DNA of 64,000 nt from Rhynochetos jubatus (GCA_027574665.1 CM050650.1:95329086-95393085); one strand, 5' to 3'; counted from the stretch's first letter, positions 14,019 to 25,490 are shown. Notes: generated from the sequence alone by a model not told the origin. Numbers and translations: made by a program.

Positions 14019-14036
14019 CCCCCCCCCCCCCCCCCC
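14019..14036. repeat. Poly-C run of 18 inside the CR1 endonuclease
   Basis: There are eighteen consecutive C on + (G on the element's sense strand). They sit at the spot where CR1 ORF2 has a glycine/arginine-rich stretch. The run probably grew by slippage from that G-rich codon block. Homopolymers of this length are also prone to sequencing and assembly length errors. Confidence 0.95.
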
Positions 14037-14320
14037 ATTCCTGTCTGTCTGAAGTTTATAGCCATCCAATGCAGCACTCCAGTTGTGTGAGTCATCCCAC
14101 CATGTTTCTGTGATGGCAAATACATCATCGTTTTCCTGCTGTGCAGTAGCTTCTGGCTCCCCTATTTGTTGATGATACTGTGTGCATTGGTGCAGATGCA
14201 CTTCACCTGGATTACTGCTCCTGTCACCTTTTTGTTGGGAGAAGCTCTAATTCCTATGTTACTAATTTCAGGCAGTTCCCTGGTTTCTAGGACATGAACA
14301 ACCCTTATGTCTTTGCTGCT

Positions 14321-15082
14321 TGTGCCGGTTTTAATCAGGAAATAATTAACTTTCTTTACAGTGGCTGGTATGAAGCTATGTTTCTGGATTTACTCTGAGA
14401 AAAGTACTGATAAGGTGTCTTTTTAGCTTATGCTGGGGAGCATTTGCACAAAATTCATGGTCTTTCTCAGCTTTTGATGCTGCAGGTGCATTCCCCACTC
14501 TCTCACTGCAAGCAGTGTGGGTGGACACACAGTTCAGACAGCTGACCCAAGCTGACCAAAGGAGTATTTCATTTCATAGCACGTCACACTCGGTATGTAA
14601 GCGGGGAGTGGGCTCAGGGATCATAACTCTTTATACTATTTTGCTGGCTCCTTAATTCTCTTGTTAGCTTCTCAACTCCTTTGCTAACTTCTTTGTTAGC
14701 TGCTTTGTTAACTCCTTTACTGGTTCGTTTGCGAGTTGGTGGGTCTGTTAGCTTTCCTGGTTGTCAGTCTGTCACTGATAGGGTTCGCTCGGACTCTGCT
14801 GCGACTCACTACTTGTGACCTGGTTGTGCATCAGTCAGTGGGTGGTGAGCAGTTGTATCATATGTTTTATTTTCTATTATTTTAATTACTTATAATTAGC
14901 AGTACTGTTATATATTCATTTATATATAATATTAATTAATATTCAGTTAGTAAATAGTTCTTATATCAGTTTTATGAGCTTTCTTGTCTTTTTTCTCTGA
15001 TTCTTCCCCTCTACTGGAGAAGGAGTGGGGAGGTGTGAGAGTGGCTTTGCAATATTTTGCCTGCTGGAGATAAACCACAACA
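14321..15082 (+). mobile_element. Solo LTR, family A, inserted in CR1
   Basis: The segment starts TGTGCCGGTTTT and ends AAACCACAACA, the TG...CA ends shared with the copies at 19,535 and, in reverse, 20,210 and 63,664. U3 holds 'gacccaagctgaccaaagga' and a weak TATA-like 'ggtatgtaagc'. The middle has a short-period array built on TTGTTAGCT/TTGCTAACT (about 14,640-14,760). U5 is AT-rich and ends in the pyrimidine-rich '...gatttcttcccctctactgg'-like region. No internal retroviral genes lie beside it, so it is a solo LTR left by LTR-LTR recombination. CR1 sequence resumes on both sides. The flanking 8-mers are ttgctgct (14,313-14,320) and ttgctgca (15,083-15,090), 7 of 8 identical and flush with the ends, so they may be a decayed target duplication. 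Confidence 0.87.
14640..14760 (+). repeat. Short-period repeat array inside the LTR
   Basis: The motif TTGTTAGCTNCTT and variants recur about every 13-20 bases (ttgttagcttct, ttgctaacttct, ttgttagctgct, ttgttaactcct, and a last copy near 14,747). The array lies just after the TATA-like box. The copies at 19,535 and 20,210 show only a weaker version of the same repetition (for example the 'tagctcctttt' area near 19,730). Confidence 0.65.
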
Positions 15083-15224
15083 TTGCTGCATGGTTCTCCA
15101 TTTCCTACCTCTACTGTGATGGCAGACCAAAGTTCCTCACCTAGACACCATCCTTCAAACACTGGCATGCCTACAACAGGCTTATCTTCAACAAGCCTGG
15201 TTTTATCCCTTTCTCCTTTCAAAT

Positions 15225-15705
15225 CTAGTGTAAAGCTCTTTCAGTGAGTTCTGTTAACTCCTGCACCAGGATCCTTCTCTCCCTCAGAGACAGACATCCT
15301 CCATCTGTCACCAGCAGGCCTGGTGACATATAGACTGACCCATGGTCAAAGAACCTGCCAGTGACACCAGTCTCAGAGCAAGGTATTGATCTGCTGCATT
15401 TTCCTGTTTCTCCCTTGTCATTCCCTGTCAATGGAAAGATAGAGGGGAACACCACTTCTTCTCCTGATCCCCGGAGCAGTCTTCCCAAGGTCGTGAAGTC
15501 TCTCTTGATTGCCCTTGGACTTGTCATTGCAACTTCATCACTGCCTGCCTGAAAAATCAATAATGGATAATAATCTGAGGGCCATACCAGGGTAGGAAGT
15601 TTTCTTGTCACATCTTTAACCTGGGCCCCAGGGAGACAGCAGACTTCCTTACGAAGTGTGTCCAACCTGCATATTGGGCCTTCTGTTCCTCTCAAGAGAG
15701 TATCC
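15225..15705 (-). pseudogene. CR1 ORF1 remnant, SGNH/GDSL-esterase-like domain
   Basis: CR1 ORF1 proteins carry an esterase-like SGNH hydrolase domain of unclear role in retrotransposition. An uninterrupted 156-codon frame (15,695 to 15,225) retains most of it: CCLPGAQVKDVTRKLP, then DYYPLLIFQAGSDEVA, then RFFDHGSVYMSPGLLVTDG near the C-terminus, ending ERALH and a stop. The domain is nevertheless dead. The block I serine-turn motif just upstream (15,697-15,705) reads Gly-Tyr-Ser instead of Gly-Asp-Ser and is out of frame with the rest. The C-terminal Asp-x-x-His block reads DGGC, so the histidine is a cysteine. The frame's listed start is a TTG and is not a real start. Its length looks impressive only because decay has spared stops here. 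The family call is from motif recognition. Confidence 0.82.
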
Positions 15706-15950
15706 TATGATAATGACCTGTCTTTTTTCTTTATGGGAGCCATTTTTACACAGAGTTTAGGCTGCCTTAACCTTGGAGACATCTCTAATCTAGGTGAACC
15801 CTTGTCCTCATCATTATTTGGTTCCACTTGCAGAGCCTAATACCTAATATGCAAAAGAACCTGGGAAGATGGGGTAGTAACAGAGGAGGCTCGCCTGCTG
15901 CACCAGGCATGAATTTTCTCTTGACAGTAGAGAGTGCAGGCTATTAACAT

Positions 15951-18900
15951 AATTCTGCACATAGGCTATAAAAGAACAGTAGTCTACATAAAGTGATGCA
16001 GAACAAATCAAGTCTTTGTTGAAAGATGTTGAACAGCAAAAATATCCAGCTAAAATTTCAGTAGTACTCTTGCATTAAAAGTAAATGCAGAACTTGGATG
16101 GAATGCTTGGAATTTATAGTAGGTCTATATCCATAAAAAGACTTTCAAGGTCTGGTGAATTTACTTTTACAGCAACAGAATTTGTTGATGCCACTGCTGA
16201 TATAAAACCCTCTTAGAGGAAGAAATCTGGTCAAGGAAGGATCAGAGAATGGCTGCCCATTGATAAGTCTGTGTTCCTATACTATTCCTATAGTTTTACT
16301 ACCACTGCAGTATGAGAAAGACTTGGGCTATTTTGCCCTTCTGAAGCTTGTGATGTACATTTACATGTGTCTTATGTCTGTCCAGAAGCATGATGGATGA
16401 TTATTGATACTTCCCACAGAATTGCTCCAGTATCCCTTACACAAGATTCCTACACATCTGTTCTGAACGGTACAATTGTTGAGTTTCATAGATAACAAAC
16501 TAGAGGTTGTTAAGAATTATGTAAACTGATAAAAATCAATATTTTATTATTTTGTATATATTACTGGAATACTTTTGAAAGCCTTTGGACCATGAAATAT
16601 AATTGTACAATTTCAGGTGGGTTTTGTTTTTTTTTTTTTGGTTTGGTTTGGTTTGGTTTTGAAAAACATAATTACACACAGAAACTCTACAGTTTGTTAC
16701 CAAAGTTCATTAAAGAGAGACAAAAGATACTGCATATATTATGGAGTGGGGATCCAAATGCTGACTTGAGAAGGAACCTGAAGGGAATTAGGGAAATATG
16801 GAAAACATCTGGAAAAGATGATAGTAATTCTGCCTCACCAGTAAGCCAGCACAGTTAAGCGGGAAAGAGCTAAACTTCAGAGGTGCCAGGTTCTGTTAAG
16901 TTCTATAGCTAATTATAAACTTCTTGAGCAGTTCCCTGAATCACTCATTTTGATATCTGGCTGCATTTACATGCTCCATTTCCAAAGATGATGTTCCACA
17001 ATAAAATTTAGATATAAAAATGTACAAAACATTGATGCTTCAATTAAAGGTGATCCTTTCTTAATGAAAAACCCTTTTAAAAGTATAAATTCCCCTGACT
17101 GTATTCACAAGATATAATATATAGCTTTGGTCCTTTTCCCATATTTTAATAGGTTTTGCTTAGAGATGTGTAATAATTCTGGCTAGAAAATATCATCCAG
17201 TGCATAATGTCTAAGTGTTTTCACAATTGCCACTACCCCCTTTGCTGTCTTAGAGGGAAGGAAAAAAAAGAAAAAACCAAACATTTCCAGATGCATTTGC
17301 AGATGCACTGATCCTAGATTTGATTCTATATTGATTTTATAATTCTTAATAAGCAAGATGCTCATGAAAATAGTCTGTTTATATTCATTTATGATGTGCA
17401 GCACCACTGAGTTTTTTCTTGAGTCCTCTCCTCATATTACCTATGAGGTTTATAGGTCTAGGTAGGATCAGAATAGCTTTAAAAGGACCAAATATGGGCT
17501 GCAAAGCCTTTCTAGGAGCCCATAGGGGTCTCTGTGGGACAATCCATATGGCTGAGCGTTCTGTGTTGCAGCAGGCATAAAACAGAATCTCTGTCTTTGA
17601 AACAGACAGAGCTATTGAGATGAAATAACAGAGATGGAAATACTGCTGGAAAAAACAGTGGGAAATAATGTGGCTAGAGGCAGAATTAACTATAACTGTA
17701 CATTTGACTGGTTTTGCAAGGGGTTGATCTTGAGGGGTTTTTTCTCTCTCTTGTTTCATTTCACTTTTTCTTCTTTCACGATTTAGAATCCTGGAGTACA
17801 TAAACACTGCCTTAAAAATGCTTCCTTAATTTCAAGTATTCAAATAATGTGTGATTATTGACATGTTTTAGAATACAATTTAAACTATCAGAAACAAATC
17901 TTCTATCCTAGGTCTTTTCTATGGTAGGTAGAACATAAGTGAAAATTAGATTAAGTATTTGTACAGGAAATTTTCTTAAAATCGAATTTAAATTAACTTC
18001 TTTTTGCAAAAGTAAAACATAGTGGATTTCTCATAATCTTATTGTCCAGCAGCCTGTTCTAAAGTGCTGTTCTGTTCTACATCAGTGAGATTTCAATCTG
18101 AGTACTTACTCTACAGCATTGCACTAACACCAGGGGTTTCACCGACAGCTCTTTAGTCATGACTGCAGTCTATTTTAAATCTAATTTCTCACAGATTTCA
18201 CAGGAGAATTTGAATGCATGTTATGTAAAAGGAATCCAAGCAATATTATGGACAATGAAAGCATAAGTGCCTCCTTCCTGAATTTCTCCACAATGAAACT
18301 GCAGTAACTGCCTCTGGGTGTTCTTGGTTCTGTTTCACCACTGTGCCATCTGGGGAAACATAAGAGAATCAATACATCAGATTCTGGAGGTTACGCTTTA
18401 GAGGTTATTTCTTTTTAACAGATGAATTGTTTTCCTCCTTTTACTCATAAACAGGGGAAAAATATTGTAACTAGTGACAAGTGAGGTAACTAAATGCTGC
18501 AGCTTTGCTTAGATACAGATAAAAAGGTTGTAAACCTTGTTTGACAGTGTCCATTCATGGCATGAAGGACAAATTTTTCATGGACTTTGCATTAGTGTGA
18601 TGTATGGTTCTTTCCCCCCTCCCCCAGTAAATTACCTTCATCGAGGATAAATGTAAATATAACAACAAGCAGTAACATTACTTGATAATTTAATTCTCCT
18701 TCACCCTGTCCTTGAAACTTCTCACAAAACACTGCAATCTTCTAGAGTGGCTCAGTGCATAAAGTATCAAACTACTGAGATATCCCAATAGTTTCAAAAA
18801 TTAGACAGACGTTGATTTTAAGCAAGTTTTTTTTTTCTTCTTCTTTATTAACGTCTTTCTCTGTATACAAAGGAAATGTGATGGAATACAGCTGTCTCTG

Positions 18901-19534
18901 GTCTTTAAAACTGTAATACATATTGAGATGTTTATTATTAAATAGTTGGCATTATTCTGTATTGAACATTTTAATATTACAAAGTTATTACATTCTGCCA
19001 ATAAAATTAAGAATGTATGTACTGATTAATTTTCAGGTAACCATGAACAAAGATGGTTTTAACTTCTTGATCCAGTGAAAATATGCTACTCAAAGGCCTT
19101 CTTCTGTAGAAGTGTCTCAAATAAAAATGGCTGAACATGGTTGGGATATTTTTTTTTCTGAACGAATGTGTAATGTCGAATACTTCTTACTTGCACCATT
19201 TATATCATACCTTATGGTCTCACAAAGTACCTTTGATTTTTAGAAGTCTGAATACAAAGTAGGTCTACCTCATGTGATATAATATTTATAATATTCATAT
19301 TAAGTCATATTTTCCTAGAATGTCTAGAGGCCTAAAAGGCAGGAATCCTGGATTTTTGACTGTGGCCACTGAAAAAAAATACAACACCCCAAAACATGAC
19401 CAGTCTATTCATCCTTCTCATAAAGGGAGAGCTACTAGAATCTTCATTTTTCTGCTGAAGGAGTTAACTCACATACCCTCTGTGCTTTTGACTTCTTCAT
19501 TCTGCCAAGGTATGTGATCTATTGTCTCACTTCC
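15951..19534. other. AT-rich stretch with no recognised gene
   Basis: No gene is recognised. The stretch holds a T13 run followed by four GGTTT units (16,627-16,660), an A-rich run near 17,259-17,275 and a T-rich run near 18,828-18,840. The longest frame, 17,385-17,807 (-), 140 codons, has no recognisable domain and uneven composition, and I treat it as chance. The sequence lies between two same-orientation family A LTRs but contains no gag, pol or env, so it is not the inside of a provirus. Confidence 0.55.
16621..16661. repeat. Poly-T plus (GGTTT)n low-complexity tract
   Basis: GTTTTG is followed by T13 (16,627-16,639) and then GGTTT repeated four times. Similar T/G-rich tracts occur at 37,741-37,802, 41,641-41,707, 44,700-44,763 and 54,766-54,802. 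Confidence 0.9.
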
Positions 19535-20075
19535 TGTGCTGGTTTCAGGCAGCAATGAGCTCCTCCTCTACACAGAGCTGGCTGGCCCAGAGCAGCAGAG
19601 ACAGTTGTCTCATTCCGTGGTATGACAGGCTCATTGGTCAGGCTGCGTATGCACACGGGCAGTTTCGGAGGGGAGAAGCCTGGGGTGGAGGATCGTTAAG
19701 GCTTTTGGCTAGCTTGATAGCTGGGTCATTAGCTCCTTTTGTTAGTTCATAGCGTGGTTGTTAGCAGAGAAGCAGTTTCTTCTGTTAGTGAGTTGGGGGG
19801 GTTGACCGTGGGTCTTCTCCCTGCTCTCTTGTTCTCTGGCTCTTGCATTTCTCTCTGCTTTGGGACCTGGCTGTCTGCTGGTCAGTGCATGGTGAGCTAT
19901 TTCATCATATGCCCTATTTTATGTTATTTTACTTATTTATTAGTAGTAGCATTGTTAGTATTAGTATCACTATAATTTACATTGTCTTTTCCTCTGACCC
20001 TTCTCCATGGGGGGAGGAGGAAGTGATCAAGAAACTGAGTAGTACTTAGTTGTCTCATAAGGCTAAACCACAACA
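19535..20075 (+). mobile_element. Solo LTR, family A
   Basis: It begins TGTGCTGGTTTC and ends TAAACCACAACA. From left to right it holds a shortened U3 with 'attggtcaggctgcg', a middle section with 'gggacctggctgtctgctgg' and 'cagtgcatggtgagctattt', an AT-rich stretch, and the U5 part 'ttttcctctgacccttctcc'. It is about 541 bp against 762 bp for the copy at 14,321, so the U3 has lost sequence. No retroviral coding sequence is adjacent. The immediate flanks (cttcc on the left, ggtcc on the right) do not give a convincing target-site duplication. A 76- and a 78-codon frame inside are LTR shadows. Confidence 0.84.
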
Positions 20076-20209
20076 GGTCCATTGATAGGGAGATGTCATG
20101 CTCTTTTCTTCAGACAAGTGCTAATCTAGTACGAAACTGAGGAGTTTCACTACTGTCATTTTTGGAGACTTGTGCTTAATTTCAGACACCAAGGAACCTG
20201 CAAGTCCAA

Positions 20210-20886
20210 CGTGGTGGTTTAACCCCAGCTAGAAATTAAGTACCACGCAGCCACTCACACACCTCTCCTCCCTTCAGTGGAGGAAGAGAATCAGAGGAAA
20301 AGACAAAGAAGCTCAGGATTGAGATGAGAACAATTTAATAATTGAATATAAATAAATATTATGGTAATACTAATAATATTAACAACACTACTACTAAAAA
20401 GTAATTAAAATCATAGGAAATAAGATGTGATACCACCCACTGACTAATACACAACCAGGTCCCAAGTAGCGAGAGACAGAGCCTGAGAGCAATAGCAGTA
20501 GAGTCTGAGCGAGCCCCACAAGCAAGAAGGTGACCAAGAAAGCCAACGCACCCACTAACGAACTACCGAACACCACAAACAAATGAGCTATGATCCTCCA
20601 GCCCACCCCCAGCTTATATACTGAGCATGTTGTGCTATGGAATAAAATACTGCTTTGGTCAGTTTGCATCAGCTGTCTGAACTGTGTGTCCCCCCTTCCC
20701 CACTGCTTGTAGCGAGAGAGTTGGGAATGCAGCTGCAGTATGAGAAGTTGGAAAAGGCCTTGAATTGATACAAGCACCAACTACAAAACACCAGTGTTAT
20801 CAGTACTCTTCTCAGGACAAATTTGAAACAGTCTCATACCAGCTATTGTGAAGAAAAATAACTCTGTCCTGACTAAAAGCAGCACA
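20210..20886 (-). mobile_element. Solo LTR, family A, inverted relative to its neighbour
   Basis: This is the reverse-complement copy. On + it opens with 'gtggtggtttaaccccagct' and closes with 'gactaaaagcagcaca', matching the ends and order of the family. Read on minus it has a U3 start near 20,886, 'ctgaccaaagcagtatttta', then a good TATA box (tatataagctggggg, about 20,608-20,622), then the 'gggacctggttgtgtattag' block and the AT-rich U5. It is about 677 bp. A 128-codon frame (20,394-20,780, -) lies inside and has no retroviral similarity. No perfect target duplication is seen (tccaa against gctaa). Confidence 0.87.
20608..20622 (-). promoter_or_regulatory. LTR TATA box
   Basis: On minus the sequence reads TATATAAGCTGGGGG in the U3 of the LTR. 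It is placed as a retroviral core promoter would be, and the aligned spot in the 35,272 copy reads ATAAAAGCT. Activity is unknown. Confidence 0.5.
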
Positions 20887-22033
20887 GCTAATAACAGAAA
20901 GCCTTTAAGCCTTGCTAGTTTTGGAAAATTGCAGAGCATGATGACCATGTGGGCTGGTTCACACCCTGGATCTGATTGGATTGAAGTCTGTGTTCCCGAT
21001 AGGTAACATGGTTGTGACTTACGATATTTCTACTTTATAATAGGGCACATGAAGTTATATGAAATATGAGAAAATAAGAGGAAAGCTGCAAAACTTGGTG
21101 GTTACAGCCACAATTTGTTTGTGTGAACACTAATATTGAATGTATTGTTACTAACTAGGAGTAGAGGAAAGGTGTCTCTAACCCTTTTACTTCCCTGTCA
21201 AATTTGCACTTGTTTATCAAAACATTTCCATCTGCTTTTCTTTTTGTCAATAACACTATTACTGTAATTGCCATGAAAAATTGAAAAGGTATTAAAAGCA
21301 CAGTTATCCCAAATTCTGCTTGCAGGAACAAAGAGATGCATGAACAGAATATGCAGAGTTGTTAATCACCTTTGGGAATACCACTGCACACTAACTAGGT
21401 CTTATCTGATATAAACAGACATGGTCCCACAGATACAATTTTTCCCTTTTAATGCTCTTGTTGATAGTTTACATAGGTTTGTATTACTCAGCAATATATG
21501 TTCCCTTCTTTTAGGCAATGTGCCTGAGCTGTAACCATTAACATGTGATATGCAGATGTGGAAGGTCCTGGTGAAAATAAAAGCCCATTACTCAATATTT
21601 GGGAGAACAAACAGTTCCGATTAATGTTGGCTGAAAGCCAGATATTCCTGATGATAAACATAGGAGCTCTGTTTTCTCTTGTAATTACTGACTGTGATTC
21701 AGCCTTAGGCATAACCCTAAGAGGCTTCTAAAATTTCATCAAATTAGGTATTATTTTTCCAGTTGTATTGATTTTAATGGTCCTGGACCAAAAAATAATT
21801 TTCTCCAATAAGTTCAAAGTCTTCAATAAGAAAATGTTTCTAACTAGAGAAAAAAAAGAAAAAAAGAATATACAATGTATGATTTACTTACACTTCATAT
21901 CTACACTTTCTTCATGTAGATAACTAATGTAGACTCCAATAGGATCTGAGGACTGTCACCTGCATCATCGTAACTGATAGTTTTGGCTCCATTTTCAGTA
22001 TATTCTCTGATCTTGCCAAAATGGAATTTAAGC

Positions 22034-22059
<26 letters not shown>
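22034..22059. repeat. Poly-T run of 26
   Basis: Twenty-six consecutive T, interrupted by nothing. It could be the poly-A tail of a minus-strand retroposed sequence, but the flanking DNA is not recognised. Confidence 0.95.
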
Positions 22060-22065
<6 letters not shown>

Positions 22066-25000
22066 AGATTGTGGGTGCATTTTGAATATATTCTGTCTCT
22101 CTGTTAGCAGAACTAATTGAAGAACATACAAAATGACATTGTTCTTTGCAATATGCCTTGTATTGTGGGAAAAACATTGTTACCTCAGGAAAAGCATCTT
22201 GAACTGTTTTGTTTTCATACCGTACTTGTGTATATTACTACTTCAATTCTTTGAAATCTTGTGTCCTTGGTATATTAGTATCTCCATGATTTAAACACAC
22301 TTCAGTAAAAGCTTTACTTATTAGATATTGTGATACAGATTCTGTTTCATATAAGCAGTTTTAATTAAGTGTATCTTTCCTTGAGTGAATAAAAAGGAAA
22401 AGACCTGATAGAACAGTATCCTTGGCAGTGAGAAAGAAAATTTTGAAAGCATTGCTAAGGTTCTGGTTAGACATAGAACTCTTCTAGTAAACCATATCAG
22501 GATATGTTTTATTGTAACCACACTTTATTGTCCAGTGGGCATGAATTTATTAGACCTATCGAAGACATACATATATTTGAATTAATCTCCATTCCTCTAT
22601 GGTACTTCGATAATGCTCTGTAGCAATGTGTTTTGAGGAGAGAGATAGCGTTAAAACGTATGTGGCACAGCTTAAATTATTACAGCCACAAGAACAATTT
22701 TTGATTTTCTTTGTTGTTTCTGGATATTGCTTAATATGAAAATTTTCAGTTCAGTGGTGACAATTATAGGTCAATTTCCACTACATAATACAAGTATGAC
22801 TCTGACAGTGAAAATTTAACTTGGAATTTATATCTGACTTGTTTCTTAAAACATACAGGGTCAGTGAGAACATGCCGATTTTGAGGATAAATGAGTTTAT
22901 ACCATGTAAGAACTTCTGTCCCATTTGGCTATTAAAGCTATATTTTCTATTACATCATCAAAAAGATAAATAGTGACTATGTGACAGGCTTAAGTACACC
23001 ATAAAGCCTAAAATAGAAACAAACCTCAAAGACCACCAAAATATATGTGCATGAGAGCTAGATACGTTGAAAGAATTTAGCAACAGGTTTCCATATCAAT
23101 AACATAGTGTTCATATTTTAATAGCTTCAGTGATCTAGGGAAATAGACTCTATATCCAGCAAAATGCAAGTTTATAGCTCAGTGGATGGAGATTCAGGCT
23201 TCCATTATAAATAAATGGCATTGCATTAAATTGTCCTGGCCTCTTACTGCACAACACTGTCTGACACTAGTAAAATATTACTACATTACCTTGCCCTCTG
23301 TACCAAAACCAGCAGTACATATTGCCAACAACAATTAATTTGCCCCAGGGAACAGTGGGTTCTTTCTGAACTGCGGTACTCATGAATACAACTGGGTTGA
23401 TCATGTGTTTCTCCCATTTATTTCCAATTAAAAAAAAAAATATTTTCCCAATATTTTGATATAGAAGGACTGAAATGTAAATGACTAAGTCACCTTATCC
23501 AACCATTTTTACTCCTTTGAGTTAATCGTTCTTGTTCGTGTATGAGGTAGATGTCGATATACAACATGGAGTTTGTACTGAGCACATAATATTTTACATT
23601 TTTTTAAATAAAATATGAGAAATCAGCACTAAAGTCTTGAATTTTTTAAGTAAATAGAGTTTTAAATATTGTCAAAAAGACAGGTATCTCCTAATTTAGT
23701 AAATATTTTACAGAATCTTATGATATAAGGGTTTCTCTTTACTTGACAACATATATTATACTGGTTTAGTAGAAGTATCACTTATTCAAAATGTTCCTCT
23801 GATTTTGCATTTTATAACTGTCACAGGGTCTTCCTCCCTCCTACTAAGCAGAAAGTTGTGGGAGTAGCCTGGGTGGATTGCACAATGGGTAGACTAACAC
23901 ATTACTTTAGACTAGTATTCAATGTCTTGCACTTTCAGTATTATAAAGTGCCAATTGACACATTTGGTAAAATTTTAAAGAATGAACTTACAGTACTCAT
24001 AGGCACATGCAGAGCAGCCTTCTTACATCAGTGTTTGTATAAAGTTTTAAAAAAAAAGTAATGTGTACATGTGAGGAGGAAGAGTACTGTTCTGCATTTC
24101 TTGGATCTCTTACAACTGCAAAAAACATTACATAAAACTTCCAAAATTTTTCCTGTGTTCCAAAAGTCTTGGTGAACTCAGAGGCAAAGTTCTTTCAAAA
24201 GGAATGCCCAGAGATGCTTTCCTCTGTGAGGTGCTCTGTCCTACTAGAGTGCGTTTGATGATCTAAGAGTATGTATCAAACTGCCTGCCATTGGGACTGG
24301 GACACTTTGTGTATTATTCAGTGTTATATCTCAACTATAAGGGAGGTTAGGCAAGCACTAGATGACTAATCCACCAAAGTAAGGTTGTTTCATACATAGA
24401 CTAAATTTAGGATACCAGAGAACTTTGCAGTTCAAAATTTAAGTAGGTAATGGCATTTCTAACTACCGGCTTTTGTGGTTTCCATATGGAAGTTTGGACT
24501 GAGGGCTAAAAATAAAGGGAATTCTCTGGGAAACTAATGTGTTTACACTTGCACTGTATAATTTTTCTTCCCCAAAACATCTGCTACTGACCACTTTCAG
24601 AGAGAAGACTTTCATCTAGACACACTCTTATTCTGCTTTTGTGAAAGTATTTTTACTTAAATAACCATTAATCACATTTAAGATATCTATCTGGTCTCTT
24701 TGAATCAGGACTTTAATATGTTTCTACACTCCTGATCTTTCCTTACAAAAGTGTTGTAAGGGACAAATACAACATTAAAAAAATAAATATAAAATTTGTA
24801 ACCTCTTGGATAAGTTCATTGTTACTGCTCAAAGATTACATGGCTTATCTGGAGTGTGAAACAGCGGACTGCAAAACTGAAAACGTTCAGATTTTTTCCC
24901 TGTTCTGACACTTACAGCCATTTCATCCTTCAAAACCTCTGCTGTCGCTGGACAGCCCTACACTAGAAATTTACCGTAACAATCTAGTGTATGATACAAG

Positions 25001-25490
25001 CAAAGGAATATCATTTTAGTATAGATAAAATTCTATCAGGAAATCTGCACTCTGCCCTGTAATTGTTAATTACACCACTTCAAATCAAACAAGCTCTCAT
25101 TTTGAAGTGCAATTTGGTGATACTACTTTATCTTTGTTGAAGTTTTCTAACAGCTTGTCTGTGTCATTTACAGATCACCCCTTATCCTTCTTTGGATCAT
25201 CATTGCTGTTACGGCTGTGAGAAATGAATCAAAAGACCGCAATTCTAAATTTTCAGTATAATTGATGCAATATTCAGAAGGCTCTGAAAAAGTATGGGTG
25301 ATTTGGCTGATACTTTCTCAATGTTTTTTGCTCAGTCATTTAATGAGGCTGTAGATACTGTATGGTTTGATCTCAGTAAATCAAATACCAGAAAAAAAGG
25401 ATGTTTATGTTACAGAAACAAGCAAGTGTACTCTTACTACAATAATAGCAATAAAATCAGTGCAACACCAACAGTGCTAAACTAAAGTTA

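Larger units (their letters stand above)
12355..14201 (-). pseudogene. CR1 ORF2 remnant (endonuclease - reverse transcriptase)
   Basis: ORF2 of CR1 encodes an APE-type endonuclease followed by a reverse transcriptase, which together nick target DNA and copy the element RNA. The endonuclease is visible at 13,962-14,201 with the motif ITETWWDDSHNW, whose TETW glutamate is a family metal ligand. The family's upstream TNA motif is present at 14,183-14,191 but in another frame. After DGYKL the frame runs into a poly-G track (poly-C on +, 14,019-14,036) where the family has Arg/Gly residues. The RT palm is at 12,809-12,994 with LDFNKAFDTISHN (motif A, first catalytic Asp). FADD (motif C) is at 12,677-12,688. 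The C-terminal part at 12,355-12,558 includes [15 protein letters not shown]. The blocks lie in different frames with stops between them. The catalytic residues that can be seen survive, but the gene is clearly broken. Confidence 0.9.
12258..15950 (-). mobile_element. Long decayed CR1 LINE, interrupted by an LTR
   Basis: Read on the minus strand this is a CR1 LINE running from an ORF1-type 5' region (near 15,950) to the 3' end. The 3' end is at 12,258-12,275, where the typical short repeat appears on + as 'catagaatatcatagaat'. Recognised parts from 5' to 3' are an ORF1 esterase remnant (15,225-15,705), the ORF2 endonuclease (about 13,900-14,201), a central ORF2 region (about 13,190-13,900), the reverse transcriptase (about 12,650-13,150) and the ORF2 C-terminus (12,355-12,558). 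The expected text is cut short near 13,155-13,170, which points to an internal deletion. A family A LTR occupies 14,321-15,082. Without it the CR1 is about 2.9 kb, shorter than a full element of roughly 4.5 kb. It cannot move on its own. Confidence 0.92.

Noticed and set aside
17385..17807. 140-codon frame on minus
   Set aside because: No domain, mixed basic and hydrophobic parts without pattern, length within chance for 64 kb of six-frame AT-rich sequence.
14321..20075. Two same-orientation family A LTRs (14,321 and 19,535) as the ends of one provirus
   Set aside because: The 4.4 kb between them is CR1 remnant and unrecognised AT-rich DNA without gag, pol or env, and the first LTR has CR1 on both sides, so they are separate solo LTRs.
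20041..20209. Target duplication for the 19,535 and 20,210 LTRs
   Set aside because: The bases directly flanking each LTR were compared (cttcc/ggtcc and tccaa/gctaa) and do not match well enough.
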